Under the pieces are notes generated by a model. That model ran no database searches and had not been told where the DNA came from. It worked only from the letters and a program-made list of their open reading frames with translations. Below, one piece after another: positions 23,941-31,893 of a DNA stretch of 34,854 nucleotides. The translations under genes and the position numbers were made by a program. The DNA lies in assembly GCA_964228145.1 (NCBI GenBank), contig CAXQZJ010000133.1, positions 1 to 34,854 on the forward strand. The letters are read 5' to 3'. The stretch comes from Pseudobowmanella sp964228145. GTDB taxonomy: Bacteria; Pseudomonadota; Gammaproteobacteria; Enterobacterales; Alteromonadaceae. Every line of letters begins with the position of its first letter. Position 1 is the first letter of the stretch.

Positions 23941-25284
23941 CTAACGGCTTTTAAGGTAATCCGCGACTAAAAACGCCAATTCAAGAACTTGGTCAGCATT
24001 TAAACGCGGGTCGCACTGGGTTTTGTAACATTCCATCAAATCGGACTCACTGATTTGATACGCGCCGCCAACACATTCGGTCACGTGCTGGCCGGTCATT
24101 TCCAGATGAATTCCCCCAGCATGAGATCCTTCACTGTGATGGATTTGGAAGAACTGCATAATTTCACGCAAGATATCGTCAAAGTTACGGGTTTTATACC
24201 CATTTGATGCTTTACGCGTGTTGCCATGCATGGGATCTGAACTCCATACGACATGACGTCCCTCGCGTTGAACCCGCTGGATCAATTGTGGCAGTTTATC
24301 CGCCAGGTTATCGGCTCCCATGCGGGTAATCAGCGTCACCCGGCCTGCTTTATTTTCTGGATTCAGGGCGTCGAGCATAGCGATCAACTCATCCGCTTTA
24401 ATACCCGGGCCGATTTTCACTCCGACCGGATTGTTGATACCCCGGAAAAACTCCACATGGGCATGATCGAGCTGTCGGGTACGCTCGCCAATCCAAACCA
24501 TATGGGCAGAACAGTCATACCAATCACCGGTTAATGTATCTTTGCGGGTTAACGCTTGCTCGTAATTCAGTAACAAGGCTTCATGGGACGTATACAGACT
24601 GGTTTCCCGAATAGCTGCGTGACTATCAGAATTGATTCCTACCACTGACATAAATTCCAACGCATCTGTCAGGTTTGACGCCATTGCCTGATAACGCTCC
24701 TTCAATGGATTGTTTTCAACAAACGCCATATTCCAACGGTTGACCTCATGCAAATCGGCCAAGCCGCCCTGCGCAAAGGCGCGCAACAAATTCAGCGTTG
24801 ACGCACTACGGTGATAAGCCTCTATCAACCGCTGTGGATCGGGCTTTCGGGCAGCTTCGGTGAATTCAAAACTGTTGACAATGTCGCCGCGGTAGCTAGG
24901 CAAAGCAACACCATCGCGTTCTTCAAGATCGCCACTACGAGGCTTGGCGTACTGACCCGCCATGCGCGCAACTTTGGTCACATGACATTTTCCGGCAAAG
25001 GTCAGCACAATCGCCATCTGTAAAATGACTTTAAAGGTGTCACGAATTTTAGGTGCATTAAATTCATCAAAAGACTCGGCGCAATCCCCGCCTTGCAGTA
25101 AAAAGCCGTTGCCTTGTGCAATCGCTGCCAACTCAGCGTGCAATTGACGGGTTTCTGCAGCGAACACCAAAGGTGGATACGACTTCAGTCTGGCTTCTAC
25201 GTCCGTGAGTTGAGAAAGATCTTCATATGTGGGTTGCTGAAGGATAGGTTTTTTCCTCCAGCTGTCCGGTTGCCAGTCTGTCAC
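23941..25284 (-). CDS. Class II 3-deoxy-7-phosphoheptulonate (DAHP) synthase
   Basis: Condenses phosphoenolpyruvate and erythrose 4-phosphate, the first step of the shikimate pathway. It belongs to the plant/Mycobacterium-type class II family: WRKKPILQQPTY at the start, LLQGGDCAESFDEF, KVARMAGQYAKPRS, SYRGDIVNSFEF and WSSDPMHGNTR are all family landmarks. 447 residues, typical. The start is GTG at 25284 with GAGGT nine bases upstream; no nearby in-frame ATG. It is unrelated in sequence to the class I enzymes AroF, AroG and AroH of E. coli. A 76-base gap with a weak hairpin separates it from the upstream btuD-like gene. No attenuator or leader peptide is evident. Confidence 0.95.
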   Translation of the reverse strand: MTDWQPDSWRKKPILQQPTYEDLSQLTDVEARLKSYPPLVFAAETRQLHAELAAIAQGNGFLLQGGDCAESFDEFNAPKIRDTFKVILQMAIVLTFAGKCHVTKVARMAGQYAKPRSGDLEERDGVALPSYRGDIVNSFEFTEAARKPDPQRLIEAYHRSASTLNLLRAFAQGGLADLHEVNRWNMAFVENNPLKERYQAMASNLTDALEFMSVVGINSDSHAAIRETSLYTSHEALLLNYEQALTRKDTLTGDWYDCSAHMVWIGERTRQLDHAHVEFFRGINNPVGVKIGPGIKADELIAMLDALNPENKAGRVTLITRMGADNLADKLPQLIQRVQREGRHVVWSSDPMHGNTRKASNGYKTRNFDDILREIMQFFQIHHSEGSHAGGIHLEMTGQHVTECVGGAYQISESDLMECYKTQCDPRLNADQVLELAFLVADYLKSR

Positions 25285-25311
25285 TGTTTCTACCTCTGAA
25301 ATTTAAATAAC

Positions 25312-25329
25312 TCGGCTCACATTAGCCGA
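25312..25329 (-). terminator. Weak hairpin between btuD-like gene and DAHP synthase
   Basis: TCGGCT (25312-25317) and AGCCGA (25324-25329) form a 6-bp stem with a 6-base loop. On the minus strand it follows the btuD-like gene and precedes TTATTTAAATTT. It may be a partial terminator or attenuator, but the T-run is interrupted. Confidence 0.4.
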
Positions 25330-25360
25330 CGCCAAAAGATACAAGGCCTACAGCGCTTTT

Positions 25361-26104
25361 TCAACGCTTTAAATGTTGGCTTTCGAATAACTTATATCCG
25401 TTTACATCGATTGCCTGAATAGAACAGTCAAAGGTGTGGCTTAAGTGCGCCTGGGTCATAAACCTCTCACTACTGCCACTGGCAATGATCTTGCCTTGTT
25501 TAAGCATAGTGACATCCTGAGCATAACGCGCGCTAATATTAATATCGTGACAACTCATGACCACCAAATTTCCCATCGCGACTATGTCATTGAGCAGTCG
25601 CAGCAAGCTATGTTGATGGCGTATATCCAAACCGGCCAGCGGTTCGTCCAACAGTAGCACGGCTTCGCCCCGGTTAATGGCCTTCCATACAGGACAAACA
25701 CTCAAGGCAATTAACACCCGTTGCTGTTCACCACCTGATAACCGATTGAAAACCCTTGGCATCAACGGCATCACTTCAAGGGCATCGAAGAGCGCATCAC
25801 TAGCTTGACTATGCTGAAGATAAAAATCGAATAACTCATTTACCCGAACCGCAAAGCCGGTGGAAACGCTCTGAGCCAACCAAGCTCGACAGTTTGAAAT
25901 AGCAGCACACTCGAAAACCGAAATAGATTGTTGGTGCCAGTGAACAGTGCCATTGTCAGCGTCTAACATGCCAGCGAGTATTTTAAGTAAGCTTGATTTA
26001 CCTGCCCCATTAGCACCTAATATGTGCACCATTCGACCCGTAGGGTATTCCAGTGACACGTTTTTGAGGCGTTGGTCAAGACTGACGTCATCAGCGCGTA
26101 GCAA
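25361..26104 (-). CDS. btuD: BtuD-like ABC importer ATP-binding protein
   Basis: ATPase of a type II (FecCD/BtuCD) importer. Visible: Walker A GANGAGKSS (about 30-38), signature LSGGEQQRV, Walker B VLLLDEPLAGLD and the H-loop SCHD. 247 residues, as for BtuD. No ATG is available; the best start is TTG 26104, with AGGGGAG about 7 bases upstream inside the btuC-like gene, giving a 14-base overlap. A GTG 16 codons in would remove the first beta strand. B12 is the likeliest substrate on size, but heme and siderophore importers look similar, and no binding protein or TonB receptor is adjacent to settle it. Confidence 0.83.
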   Translation of the reverse strand: MLRADDVSLDQRLKNVSLEYPTGRMVHILGANGAGKSSLLKILAGMLDADNGTVHWHQQSISVFECAAISNCRAWLAQSVSTGFAVRVNELFDFYLQHSQASDALFDALEVMPLMPRVFNRLSGGEQQRVLIALSVCPVWKAINRGEAVLLLDEPLAGLDIRHQHSLLRLLNDIVAMGNLVVMSCHDINISARYAQDVTMLKQGKIIASGSSERFMTQAHLSHTFDCSIQAIDVNGYKLFESQHLKR

Positions 26105-27071
26105 ACTGGCCTCTCCCCTGACTTTTAATCAATACCCATATAAACAACGGACCACCGATAGTTGCAGTCAATAGGCTTACCGGCAGTAACCAACCTTGGG
26201 CGAACAGGCTCACCAACAACACCAGTTGCATGCATAATACACCGAGCAAGCCGCTTAACGGCAATAACTGGCGATGATCAAAGCCCCATAACTGCCGCAC
26301 AAAATGTGGGATCAGAAGACCAATAAAGGCTATTGAACCAGCCAATGAAACTGCGATCGCAACCAATGCTGCAGCGATGATCAGCAATTGCGCTTCATAG
26401 CGTTTGACATTGAGTCCACGGGCTTGAGCCATATCTGGTCCTAAATACAACCAATTAAGTCGGTGACTGGTCATAAACAGCCCGCCGACTAACACCAAGG
26501 TTACCGTGATTGCGGGAAACAGTAACATTGCAGGTGCCTGATGGAGGCTACCCATTAACCAAAACGTTAAGCTTCGAATTTGTTGTCCGTCGGCAAAAAC
26601 ATATAACCAGGCGATGATCGCACCACTCACCGTGGAAATAGCAATGCCCGCGAGGATTACCGCAGCTGGGCTCAATGCGCCAATTCTTTTGGCTAACAGG
26701 TAGATCAGCGCTGCACTGATTACGGCGCCGATAAAACAGGCAGCAGGTAACAACCATGCTTCGGGGCTCAAACCCAAGGATATTGCACCTAACAAAATCA
26801 ATGCAGCGCCCAGGCTGGCGCCACTATTGAGCCCGATGATTCCGGGATCAGCAAGCGGGTTATTGAGTAGAATTTGCAATAGCGCAGCACTGATCGGCAA
26901 ACATAAACCAACAACTAAAGCGGTTAACAGTGCCGGTATACGTAATTCAACAATCAGTTGCCAACGAACCGTTTGCCATTGCTCAGTGAACAGTCCCCAA
27001 CTCAAGTACAGCGCTGCCAAGAGCAAATTTACAGCAAACAGCAGAGCAATCCCGGAATGCTTAGTTTTCAC
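26091..27071 (-). CDS. btuC: BtuC-like ABC importer permease (FecCD family)
   Basis: 326-residue inner-membrane permease with about 9-10 helices. The family hallmark LRIPALLTALVVG followed by LLQILLNNPLADPGIIGLNSG is clear, as is the L-loop region near LGPDMAQARGLNV that contacts the ATPase and the AGSIAFIGLLIPHFVRQLWG segment. The start is GTG at 27071, overlapping the end of the phosphatase gene by 11 bases; there is no strong ribosome site, so coupling to that gene is likely. Together with the next gene it forms a BtuCD-like importer core lacking its periplasmic binding protein. Substrate probably cobalamin, not certain. Confidence 0.85.
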   Translation of the reverse strand: MKTKHSGIALLFAVNLLLAALYLSWGLFTEQWQTVRWQLIVELRIPALLTALVVGLCLPISAALLQILLNNPLADPGIIGLNSGASLGAALILLGAISLGLSPEAWLLPAACFIGAVISAALIYLLAKRIGALSPAAVILAGIAISTVSGAIIAWLYVFADGQQIRSLTFWLMGSLHQAPAMLLFPAITVTLVLVGGLFMTSHRLNWLYLGPDMAQARGLNVKRYEAQLLIIAAALVAIAVSLAGSIAFIGLLIPHFVRQLWGFDHRQLLPLSGLLGVLCMQLVLLVSLFAQGWLLPVSLLTATIGGPLFIWVLIKSQGRGQFATR

Positions 27072-27525
27072 GTTGCGAATGCGCGATAAGACCTAACGAG
27101 GCAGCTTCAATTAAATCAAGGACATATTCGAACGCTTTCGCCCCACCGTAATAAGGGTCCGGCACTTGCTGTTCTTCAACGTCCGCAAAGCTCATAAAGC
27201 GGCGTACTTTGTGTTGATGCTGTTGAGGACAGACAGCTATGAGGTCCTGATAATTTTGATCATCCATGGCCAGAATTAAATCAAATTCCTCAAAGTCTGA
27301 GGTTTCGACGCGTCGGGCATGTAAATCACTAAAATCGTAGCCTCGGGCTTGGCCAGCTTTGGCCGCACGAGCGTCGGGTTTAGCACCTTTGTGATAGCCC
27401 TGAGTTCCTGCCGAATCAATCTTCAAGTCCAGGCCTGCTTCTTTGGCCATTTGGCGAAAAACCGCATGAGCGGTGGGTGAACGACAAATATTGCCGAGGC
27501 AAACAAATAGCACTGAGCGAATCAT
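27061..27525 (-). CDS. Low-molecular-weight protein-tyrosine-phosphatase
   Basis: 154-residue cytoplasmic phosphatase. The P-loop CLGNICRS (Cys9 nucleophile, Arg15) is at the N-terminus and the general-acid DPYYGG at about residue 122, with DSAGTQGYH between. Full length for the family. Members can act on tyrosine kinases of polysaccharide export or on other targets; here no kinase or capsule gene is nearby, so the substrate is unknown. It overlaps the btuC-like gene by 11 bases. The ATG at 27525 lies in the 3' arm of an inverted repeat (27523-27579), with GGAAG in the loop as the possible ribosome site. Confidence 0.93.
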   Translation of the reverse strand: MIRSVLFVCLGNICRSPTAHAVFRQMAKEAGLDLKIDSAGTQGYHKGAKPDARAAKAGQARGYDFSDLHARRVETSDFEEFDLILAMDDQNYQDLIAVCPQQHQHKVRRFMSFADVEEQQVPDPYYGGAKAFEYVLDLIEAASLGLIAHSQREN

Positions 27526-27579
27526 GGGGCGGGCTTCCAGCCAACTAAAAAGTAGGATGAAATAGTAACCAGCCCCATG
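27523..27579 (-). promoter_or_regulatory. Inverted repeat enclosing the phosphatase start codon
   Basis: CATGGGGC (27523-27530) and GCCCCATG (27572-27579) are perfect 8-base complements, with two more G-C pairs possible past one mismatch. In the minus-strand message the 3' arm contains the ATG of the phosphatase, so folding would bury the start codon. The loop is about 41 bases. The 5' arm begins 16 bases after the htpX stop. Possible translational control, or chance. Confidence 0.45.
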
Positions 27580-27595
27580 ACGAATTTAAAGTCAC

Positions 27596-28468
27596 TTATC
27601 CGACTTTTTGTAGCGCCGCGATGCGCTTATCTAACGGCGGATGGCTCATTAGTAATTCATTAAGACTTTTTTTGCTTACAATCCCTAAGGCCAACATGCT
27701 GCCATCGAGTTGTGACTCTTGGCTCATCTTTAACCTTTGCAGGGCCGAAATCATCTTACTCCGCCCTACCAGTTTGGCCGCACCGGCATCTGCCCTGTAT
27801 TCACGCTGGCGGCTGAACCACATAGTGATGAAGCTGGCTAAAAAGCCCAATATTAACTCCAGCACAATGACAATACCAAAATAGGCAAAGCCCCCCAAAC
27901 CGCCGGAATTATTGTTGCCACGCAAGGCATTATTGATTGCTCCGGCAATGATTCTGGCGATAAATATCACAAAGGTATTGATAATCCCTTGCAGCAAAGT
28001 CATGGTGACCATGTCGCCATTGGCAATGTGTGAGACTTCGTGAGCCAATACCGCTTCCACTTCGTCCTGACTCATGTTTTCCAATAACCCGGTCGACACC
28101 GCCACCAATGCGTTGTTTTTGTTCGCACCTGTGGCAAATGCATTCATATCCGCAGATCGATACATGGCCACTTCAGGCATGCCAATGCCCGCCATTCGCG
28201 CCTGACGGGCAACGGTATCAACTAACCAACGCTCAGTTTGGTTCGATGGTGTTTCAATCACATAGGCACCCACACTGCGCTTTGCCATCCATTTGGATAA
28301 CAGCAATGAAATGAACGCGCCACCAAAACCAAAAATACTGGCAAATACCAGTAGGCCTGTGGCGTTGTTTAGTTGTATGCCAGTGATGCTGAATACGATG
28401 CTCATCACCACACTCAACACCAACACTACAGCCAGGTTAGTGGCAATAAATAACAGGGTGCGTTTCAT
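27596..28468 (-). CDS. htpX: Membrane zinc metalloprotease HtpX
   Basis: M48-family inner-membrane protease that degrades damaged membrane proteins. It has two N-terminal helices (about 4-25 and 35-55), the zinc site HEVSH (143-147), two further helices (about 155-175 and 190-210) and the downstream SRQREYRADAGAA Glu ligand. 290 residues, as in E. coli (293). I chose ATG 28468 with GGAG 9 bases upstream; the frame opens at a TTG five codons earlier. In E. coli it is induced by heat and envelope stress; a CTTGTC/CCCTCAC pair in the leader only weakly resembles a sigma-32 promoter, so regulation is not shown. Confidence 0.96.
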   Translation of the reverse strand: MKRTLLFIATNLAVVLVLSVVMSIVFSITGIQLNNATGLLVFASIFGFGGAFISLLLSKWMAKRSVGAYVIETPSNQTERWLVDTVARQARMAGIGMPEVAMYRSADMNAFATGANKNNALVAVSTGLLENMSQDEVEAVLAHEVSHIANGDMVTMTLLQGIINTFVIFIARIIAGAINNALRGNNNSGGLGGFAYFGIVIVLELILGFLASFITMWFSRQREYRADAGAAKLVGRSKMISALQRLKMSQESQLDGSMLALGIVSKKSLNELLMSHPPLDKRIAALQKVG

Positions 28469-28598
28469 CAGGTCGTTCTCCAAAAATCTCTACTTTGCAT
28501 AATGTGAGGGCATTGATTGACTTTGACAAGACAGCCCAAGCAACTTTTTTCTTTACCTTTGTTATACTGGTGCCATCACCTATCTAACTGTTAACACA

Positions 28599-29306
28599 AT
28601 GAAATTATTACTTTTAAGTAGCTCTCGAGCGGGAAACTCTGAATATCTTGAGCATGCCAGAGATATGATCAGTCAACATTTAGACGACATTTCTCAGGTG
28701 CTGTTTATCCCGTTTGCAGGTGTCAGTATTGATTGGGACAGTTACACACTTGCTGTACAAAGTGCCCTGCCTGATCTCACGATCACAGGCATCCACCAAC
28801 ATCCCGACCCGAAACAAGCGATTGCGTCTGCAGAGGCGATTCTGGTGGGCGGAGGTAATACCTTTAATTTGCTTAATGAGCTTTACAAGCAGCAGTTATT
28901 GAACCCGTTGCGCGAGCGCGTCAATGCAGGTGTTCCGTATATCGGTTGGAGCGCTGGTTCAAACATCGCGGGCCTGTCTATTCGTACCACCAATGATATG
29001 CCGATCATTCAACCGCCGTCTTTTGACGCGCTGGGATTAGTGCCCTTTCAGCTAAACCCCCATTACAGTGATTATCAGCCAGAAGGGTTTCACGGTGAAA
29101 CGCGTGCGCAACGTATTGGTGAGTTTATGCGAATTGAACCTGATATTCCGGTACTGGCAATTCGCGAAGGTAGCGCCTTGCAATATCAGCACAATGCGTT
29201 GACCTTGTTAGGAGACAAACCCGCCGTATTGTTTCTGGCAGGAAAACAGCAAGACTTGCCACCTGGCGCTGTGTTGGACGAACTGTTGCAAATCACCCCA
29301 TTATAA
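28599..29306 (+). CDS. pepE: Dipeptidase E (alpha-aspartyl dipeptidase)
   Basis: Cytoplasmic serine peptidase of family S51 that hydrolyses dipeptides with N-terminal aspartate. VGGGNTFNLL and the nucleophile elbow GWSAGSN (Ser118) are visible, with NPHYSDYQ further on. 235 residues, close to E. coli PepE (229). The ATG at 28599 gives the canonical MKLLLLSSSR start; a TATACT at 28563-28568 could be its -10 box though no good -35 precedes it. It is convergent with bioD and the two TAA stops overlap in the palindrome TTATAA (29301-29306). Confidence 0.94.
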   Translation: MKLLLLSSSRAGNSEYLEHARDMISQHLDDISQVLFIPFAGVSIDWDSYTLAVQSALPDLTITGIHQHPDPKQAIASAEAILVGGGNTFNLLNELYKQQLLNPLRERVNAGVPYIGWSAGSNIAGLSIRTTNDMPIIQPPSFDALGLVPFQLNPHYSDYQPEGFHGETRAQRIGEFMRIEPDIPVLAIREGSALQYQHNALTLLGDKPAVLFLAGKQQDLPPGAVLDELLQITPL

Positions 29307-29960
29307 TATCGGCATCACGTCCAGGTATTGAGCCGCGTGCTGTGATGAGGGTAGCATCGGGACAGTACCTAGCCGCGGCGCCTGAATCAAGCTTTGCAAG
29401 GTATCAATGTTCTCAGCTAAAAACGGCATTTGACTATCCAGTGTATTGGCGACCCAACCGCGAACACGCAATCCATCCGCGCGTATCGCTTCTACCGTTA
29501 AACGGGCATGATTCAGGCACCCCAATCTCACTCCCACAACCAGGATCACATCCATGCTTTGGGTTGTCGCCAGATCACTCAAGAAGCAGTCTTCTGACAG
29601 CGGCGTCCGCCACCCGCCTGCACCTTCAGTAAGCAAAAAGTCTGGATGTAGCGCGCGAAGCTGATTATGCCCGTCTATCAACTCCGATAAAGCGATTTTT
29701 TGGCCTAACCCCGCGGCAGCCAAGTGAGGAGCTACCGGTTGGGTCAGGAACACCGGATTTATCTGGTGATAAGATAAAGAAAAATCACTCAAAGCTTGCA
29801 GTGCAAGCGCATCCTCGTTGCCTTCACTGGTGCCGCCTGCAGCCACCGGCTTAAAACCAACCACTGATAAGCGCCGCTGTTTTAAAGCATGCATAAGTGC
29901 ACAGGTTATAAAGGTTTTTCCGACTTCCGTATCTGTGCCGGTAATAAATAGCTCACGCAT
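29301..29960 (-). CDS. bioD: Dethiobiotin synthetase
   Basis: Closes the ureido ring of dethiobiotin from 7,8-diaminopelargonate, CO2 and ATP. The P-loop GTDTEVGKT (8-16) and the TEGAGGWRTPL segment are diagnostic. 219 residues, normal. Last gene of bioB-F-C-D, 12 bases after bioC. The expected VGVRLGCLNHARLT motif of the dimer/nucleotide site is present. Confidence 0.96.
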   Translation of the reverse strand: MRELFITGTDTEVGKTFITCALMHALKQRRLSVVGFKPVAAGGTSEGNEDALALQALSDFSLSYHQINPVFLTQPVAPHLAAAGLGQKIALSELIDGHNQLRALHPDFLLTEGAGGWRTPLSEDCFLSDLATTQSMDVILVVGVRLGCLNHARLTVEAIRADGLRVRGWVANTLDSQMPFLAENIDTLQSLIQAPRLGTVPMLPSSQHAAQYLDVMPIL

Positions 29961-29972
29961 AACGACTAACTC

Positions 29973-30728
29973 TTAAGGCTTAGAAAAAGACAAAAATGTC
30001 ACATAATAATCCAGCGGTAAACGCCCTGTTTGATCTTGTAAAGCCATATAACGATGCTTAAACGTCAGTAGGTCCTGTCGGGTGAGCTTTGATCGTCGCT
30101 GCGCCACCGCACCAGCACCAATTTTCCGCACCGAATCAAACATAGCTTTAATACTTTGATGATAATCGCAATAGCGTTTGACCTCGGTATTAACACGAAA
30201 GCCTGCCTGCTTCGCGACGGAACGCCAAAACTGGCTACTGTGAAAACGATTGTGGTGTTTGTCTCGGTCTGCCCAGCATTCATCCCATTGTTGAAATGAC
30301 CCTTGCGTCATGACCGCGACCAAGCCATCCGCACCCGGAGTCAAAACACGGTAAAGCTCATCAAAAACCCTGCGCGGCTCGTTACACCACTGCATCGCCA
30401 TACAGGAAAAAACCCGTTGAATAGTGTGTTGCTTAAAGGGTAAATATTCTGCATCGGCACACACTGCGGGTACCCCAACCTGATTGACTAACCTTGCATG
30501 TCGCAACATACCGAAGGACAGATCAAGATTTACTAGATTCTCACACTGAGCAGCGAGCTTTTCACCGTATTGACTGGTGCCGCACCCCAAGTCCACGCAA
30601 TACCCTGCACCATCGCCGAACAATCGCAGGGCGTCAGCGACTATCTGCTGTTGAATTTGCGCCAGATTGTCATAGTGTTGCGCTGCCTGACTAAAGCGCT
30701 CAGCAATTTGCTGCTTTAATTCATGCAT
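29973..30728 (-). CDS. bioC: Malonyl-ACP O-methyltransferase
   Basis: SAM-dependent methyltransferase that makes malonyl-ACP methyl ester, the primer that lets fatty-acid synthesis build pimeloyl-ACP. SAM motif I is CVDLGCGTSQYG (about 43-54) and the FSCMAMQWC segment with nearby acidic residues matches BioC. 251 residues, same as E. coli. The ATG at 30728 overlaps the bioF stop by 8 bases (ATGCATGA), so it is translationally coupled. The partner esterase (bioH or equivalent) is not in this window. Confidence 0.93.
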   Translation of the reverse strand: MHELKQQIAERFSQAAQHYDNLAQIQQQIVADALRLFGDGAGYCVDLGCGTSQYGEKLAAQCENLVNLDLSFGMLRHARLVNQVGVPAVCADAEYLPFKQHTIQRVFSCMAMQWCNEPRRVFDELYRVLTPGADGLVAVMTQGSFQQWDECWADRDKHHNRFHSSQFWRSVAKQAGFRVNTEVKRYCDYHQSIKAMFDSVRKIGAGAVAQRRSKLTRQDLLTFKHRYMALQDQTGRLPLDYYVTFLSFSKP

Positions 30729-31893
30729 GCTTCACCTCTTCTAAGCATTGAACAACAGAATTAACTAACTCTTTGATTTGTTTGACATTGTGCTCACAAT
30801 TTAATGTTACGCGTAACCTATCTGTACCTTTAGGCACTGTCGGATACCGCATTCCAACCACCAGATAGCCACGTTCTTGCAAAGCATTGGCAACGGCTAT
30901 ACAGCGTTGCGGATCCCCGACAACAACCGGCTGAATTGCGCTGTGACTGGCGAGCAGATTCAGACCCGCTTGCTGAGCTTTTTCACGGAAAAAATCGATG
31001 TTTTCTGCAAGCTTTTCTCTTCGCCACGCTTGCGCACGTACAAAATTAAGCGCTACCAGGGTAGTTGCAGCCTGAAGAGGTGAAAACTGAGTAGAATATA
31101 TAAAATGCCTGGCGTAATTTGTCAGGTAATCTATTAGCGCCTGGCTACCGGCAACAAAAGATCCGGCAGTGCCCACGGCTTTACCGAATGTGCCCATCAC
31201 AATCGGTAATTGTTGCTGATCAAGCCCAGCATGCTCAACGATACCCATCCCCTGCGCGCCCAGGGTGCCAAAACCGTGAGCGTCGTCTAAACATAACCAA
31301 CTATCGTGCTTGCTGGCCAATTTTGCTAACTCCAGCGCCGGAGATATATCACCGTCCATACTGAAGACTGACTCGGTGAGAATTAATCTGTCTTTGGCAT
31401 CATTTGCCAGCATTATTTGCTCTAAGTGTTGCAGGTCATTGTGGGCAAAACGCTTCATTTTAGCCCGGGACGCTTGCATGCCTTCGATAACAGAGGCATG
31501 AACCAATTTATCTGCATAAAATCCCGTGTTCGCCTGACCCAATGCCTGACAAAGCGCCATATTGGCAGCAAACCCACTGTTAAAAAGAAGGACAGCCTCG
31601 CGGCCTAGCCAATTCGCCAGTGCGTCACTTAGCTGTTGGTGTGCCTCACTATGGCCACTAACCAAAGCAGAGCTGCTACTGCTACCCGGGAAGAGTGCAG
31701 CATTATGCTGCCAAGCTTGATGTAACTGTTCAGATTGTGCCAAGCCCAGATAATCATTACTGGCGAAGTTAACAAGCCTTGACCCGTTTAGGTTCACCAA
31801 GTTAACTCCCTGCCAACTCACTGGCCTGAGACGTCGCAATAATCCGTGTCGATTGCGCTCGGCGAGTTCGTTGTTTATAAACTCGAATGCCAT
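30721..31893 (-). CDS. bioF: 8-amino-7-oxononanoate synthase
   Basis: PLP enzyme joining pimeloyl-ACP and alanine. Motifs: NFASNDYLGLA, SSSSALVSGH, LDDAHGFGTLG with the cofactor-binding Asp/His, and the Schiff-base lysine in TFGKAVGTAG (Lys238). 390 residues, typical. The ATG directly follows the bioB stop (TAAATG) and the stop overlaps bioC, so it lies inside one coupled operon. Confidence 0.97.
   Translation of the reverse strand: MAFEFINNELAERNRHGLLRRLRPVSWQGVNLVNLNGSRLVNFASNDYLGLAQSEQLHQAWQHNAALFPGSSSSSALVSGHSEAHQQLSDALANWLGREAVLLFNSGFAANMALCQALGQANTGFYADKLVHASVIEGMQASRAKMKRFAHNDLQHLEQIMLANDAKDRLILTESVFSMDGDISPALELAKLASKHDSWLCLDDAHGFGTLGAQGMGIVEHAGLDQQQLPIVMGTFGKAVGTAGSFVAGSQALIDYLTNYARHFIYSTQFSPLQAATTLVALNFVRAQAWRREKLAENIDFFREKAQQAGLNLLASHSAIQPVVVGDPQRCIAVANALQERGYLVVGMRYPTVPKGTDRLRVTLNCEHNVKQIKELVNSVVQCLEEVKHA

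Noticed and set aside
25285..25360. Attenuator or leader peptide for DAHP synthase
   Set aside because: Only one weak hairpin and no short frame rich in aromatic codons.
28500..28545. Sigma-32 promoter for htpX
   Set aside because: CTTGTC with CCCTCAC 14 bases on matches the consensus only in part; not strong enough to list.
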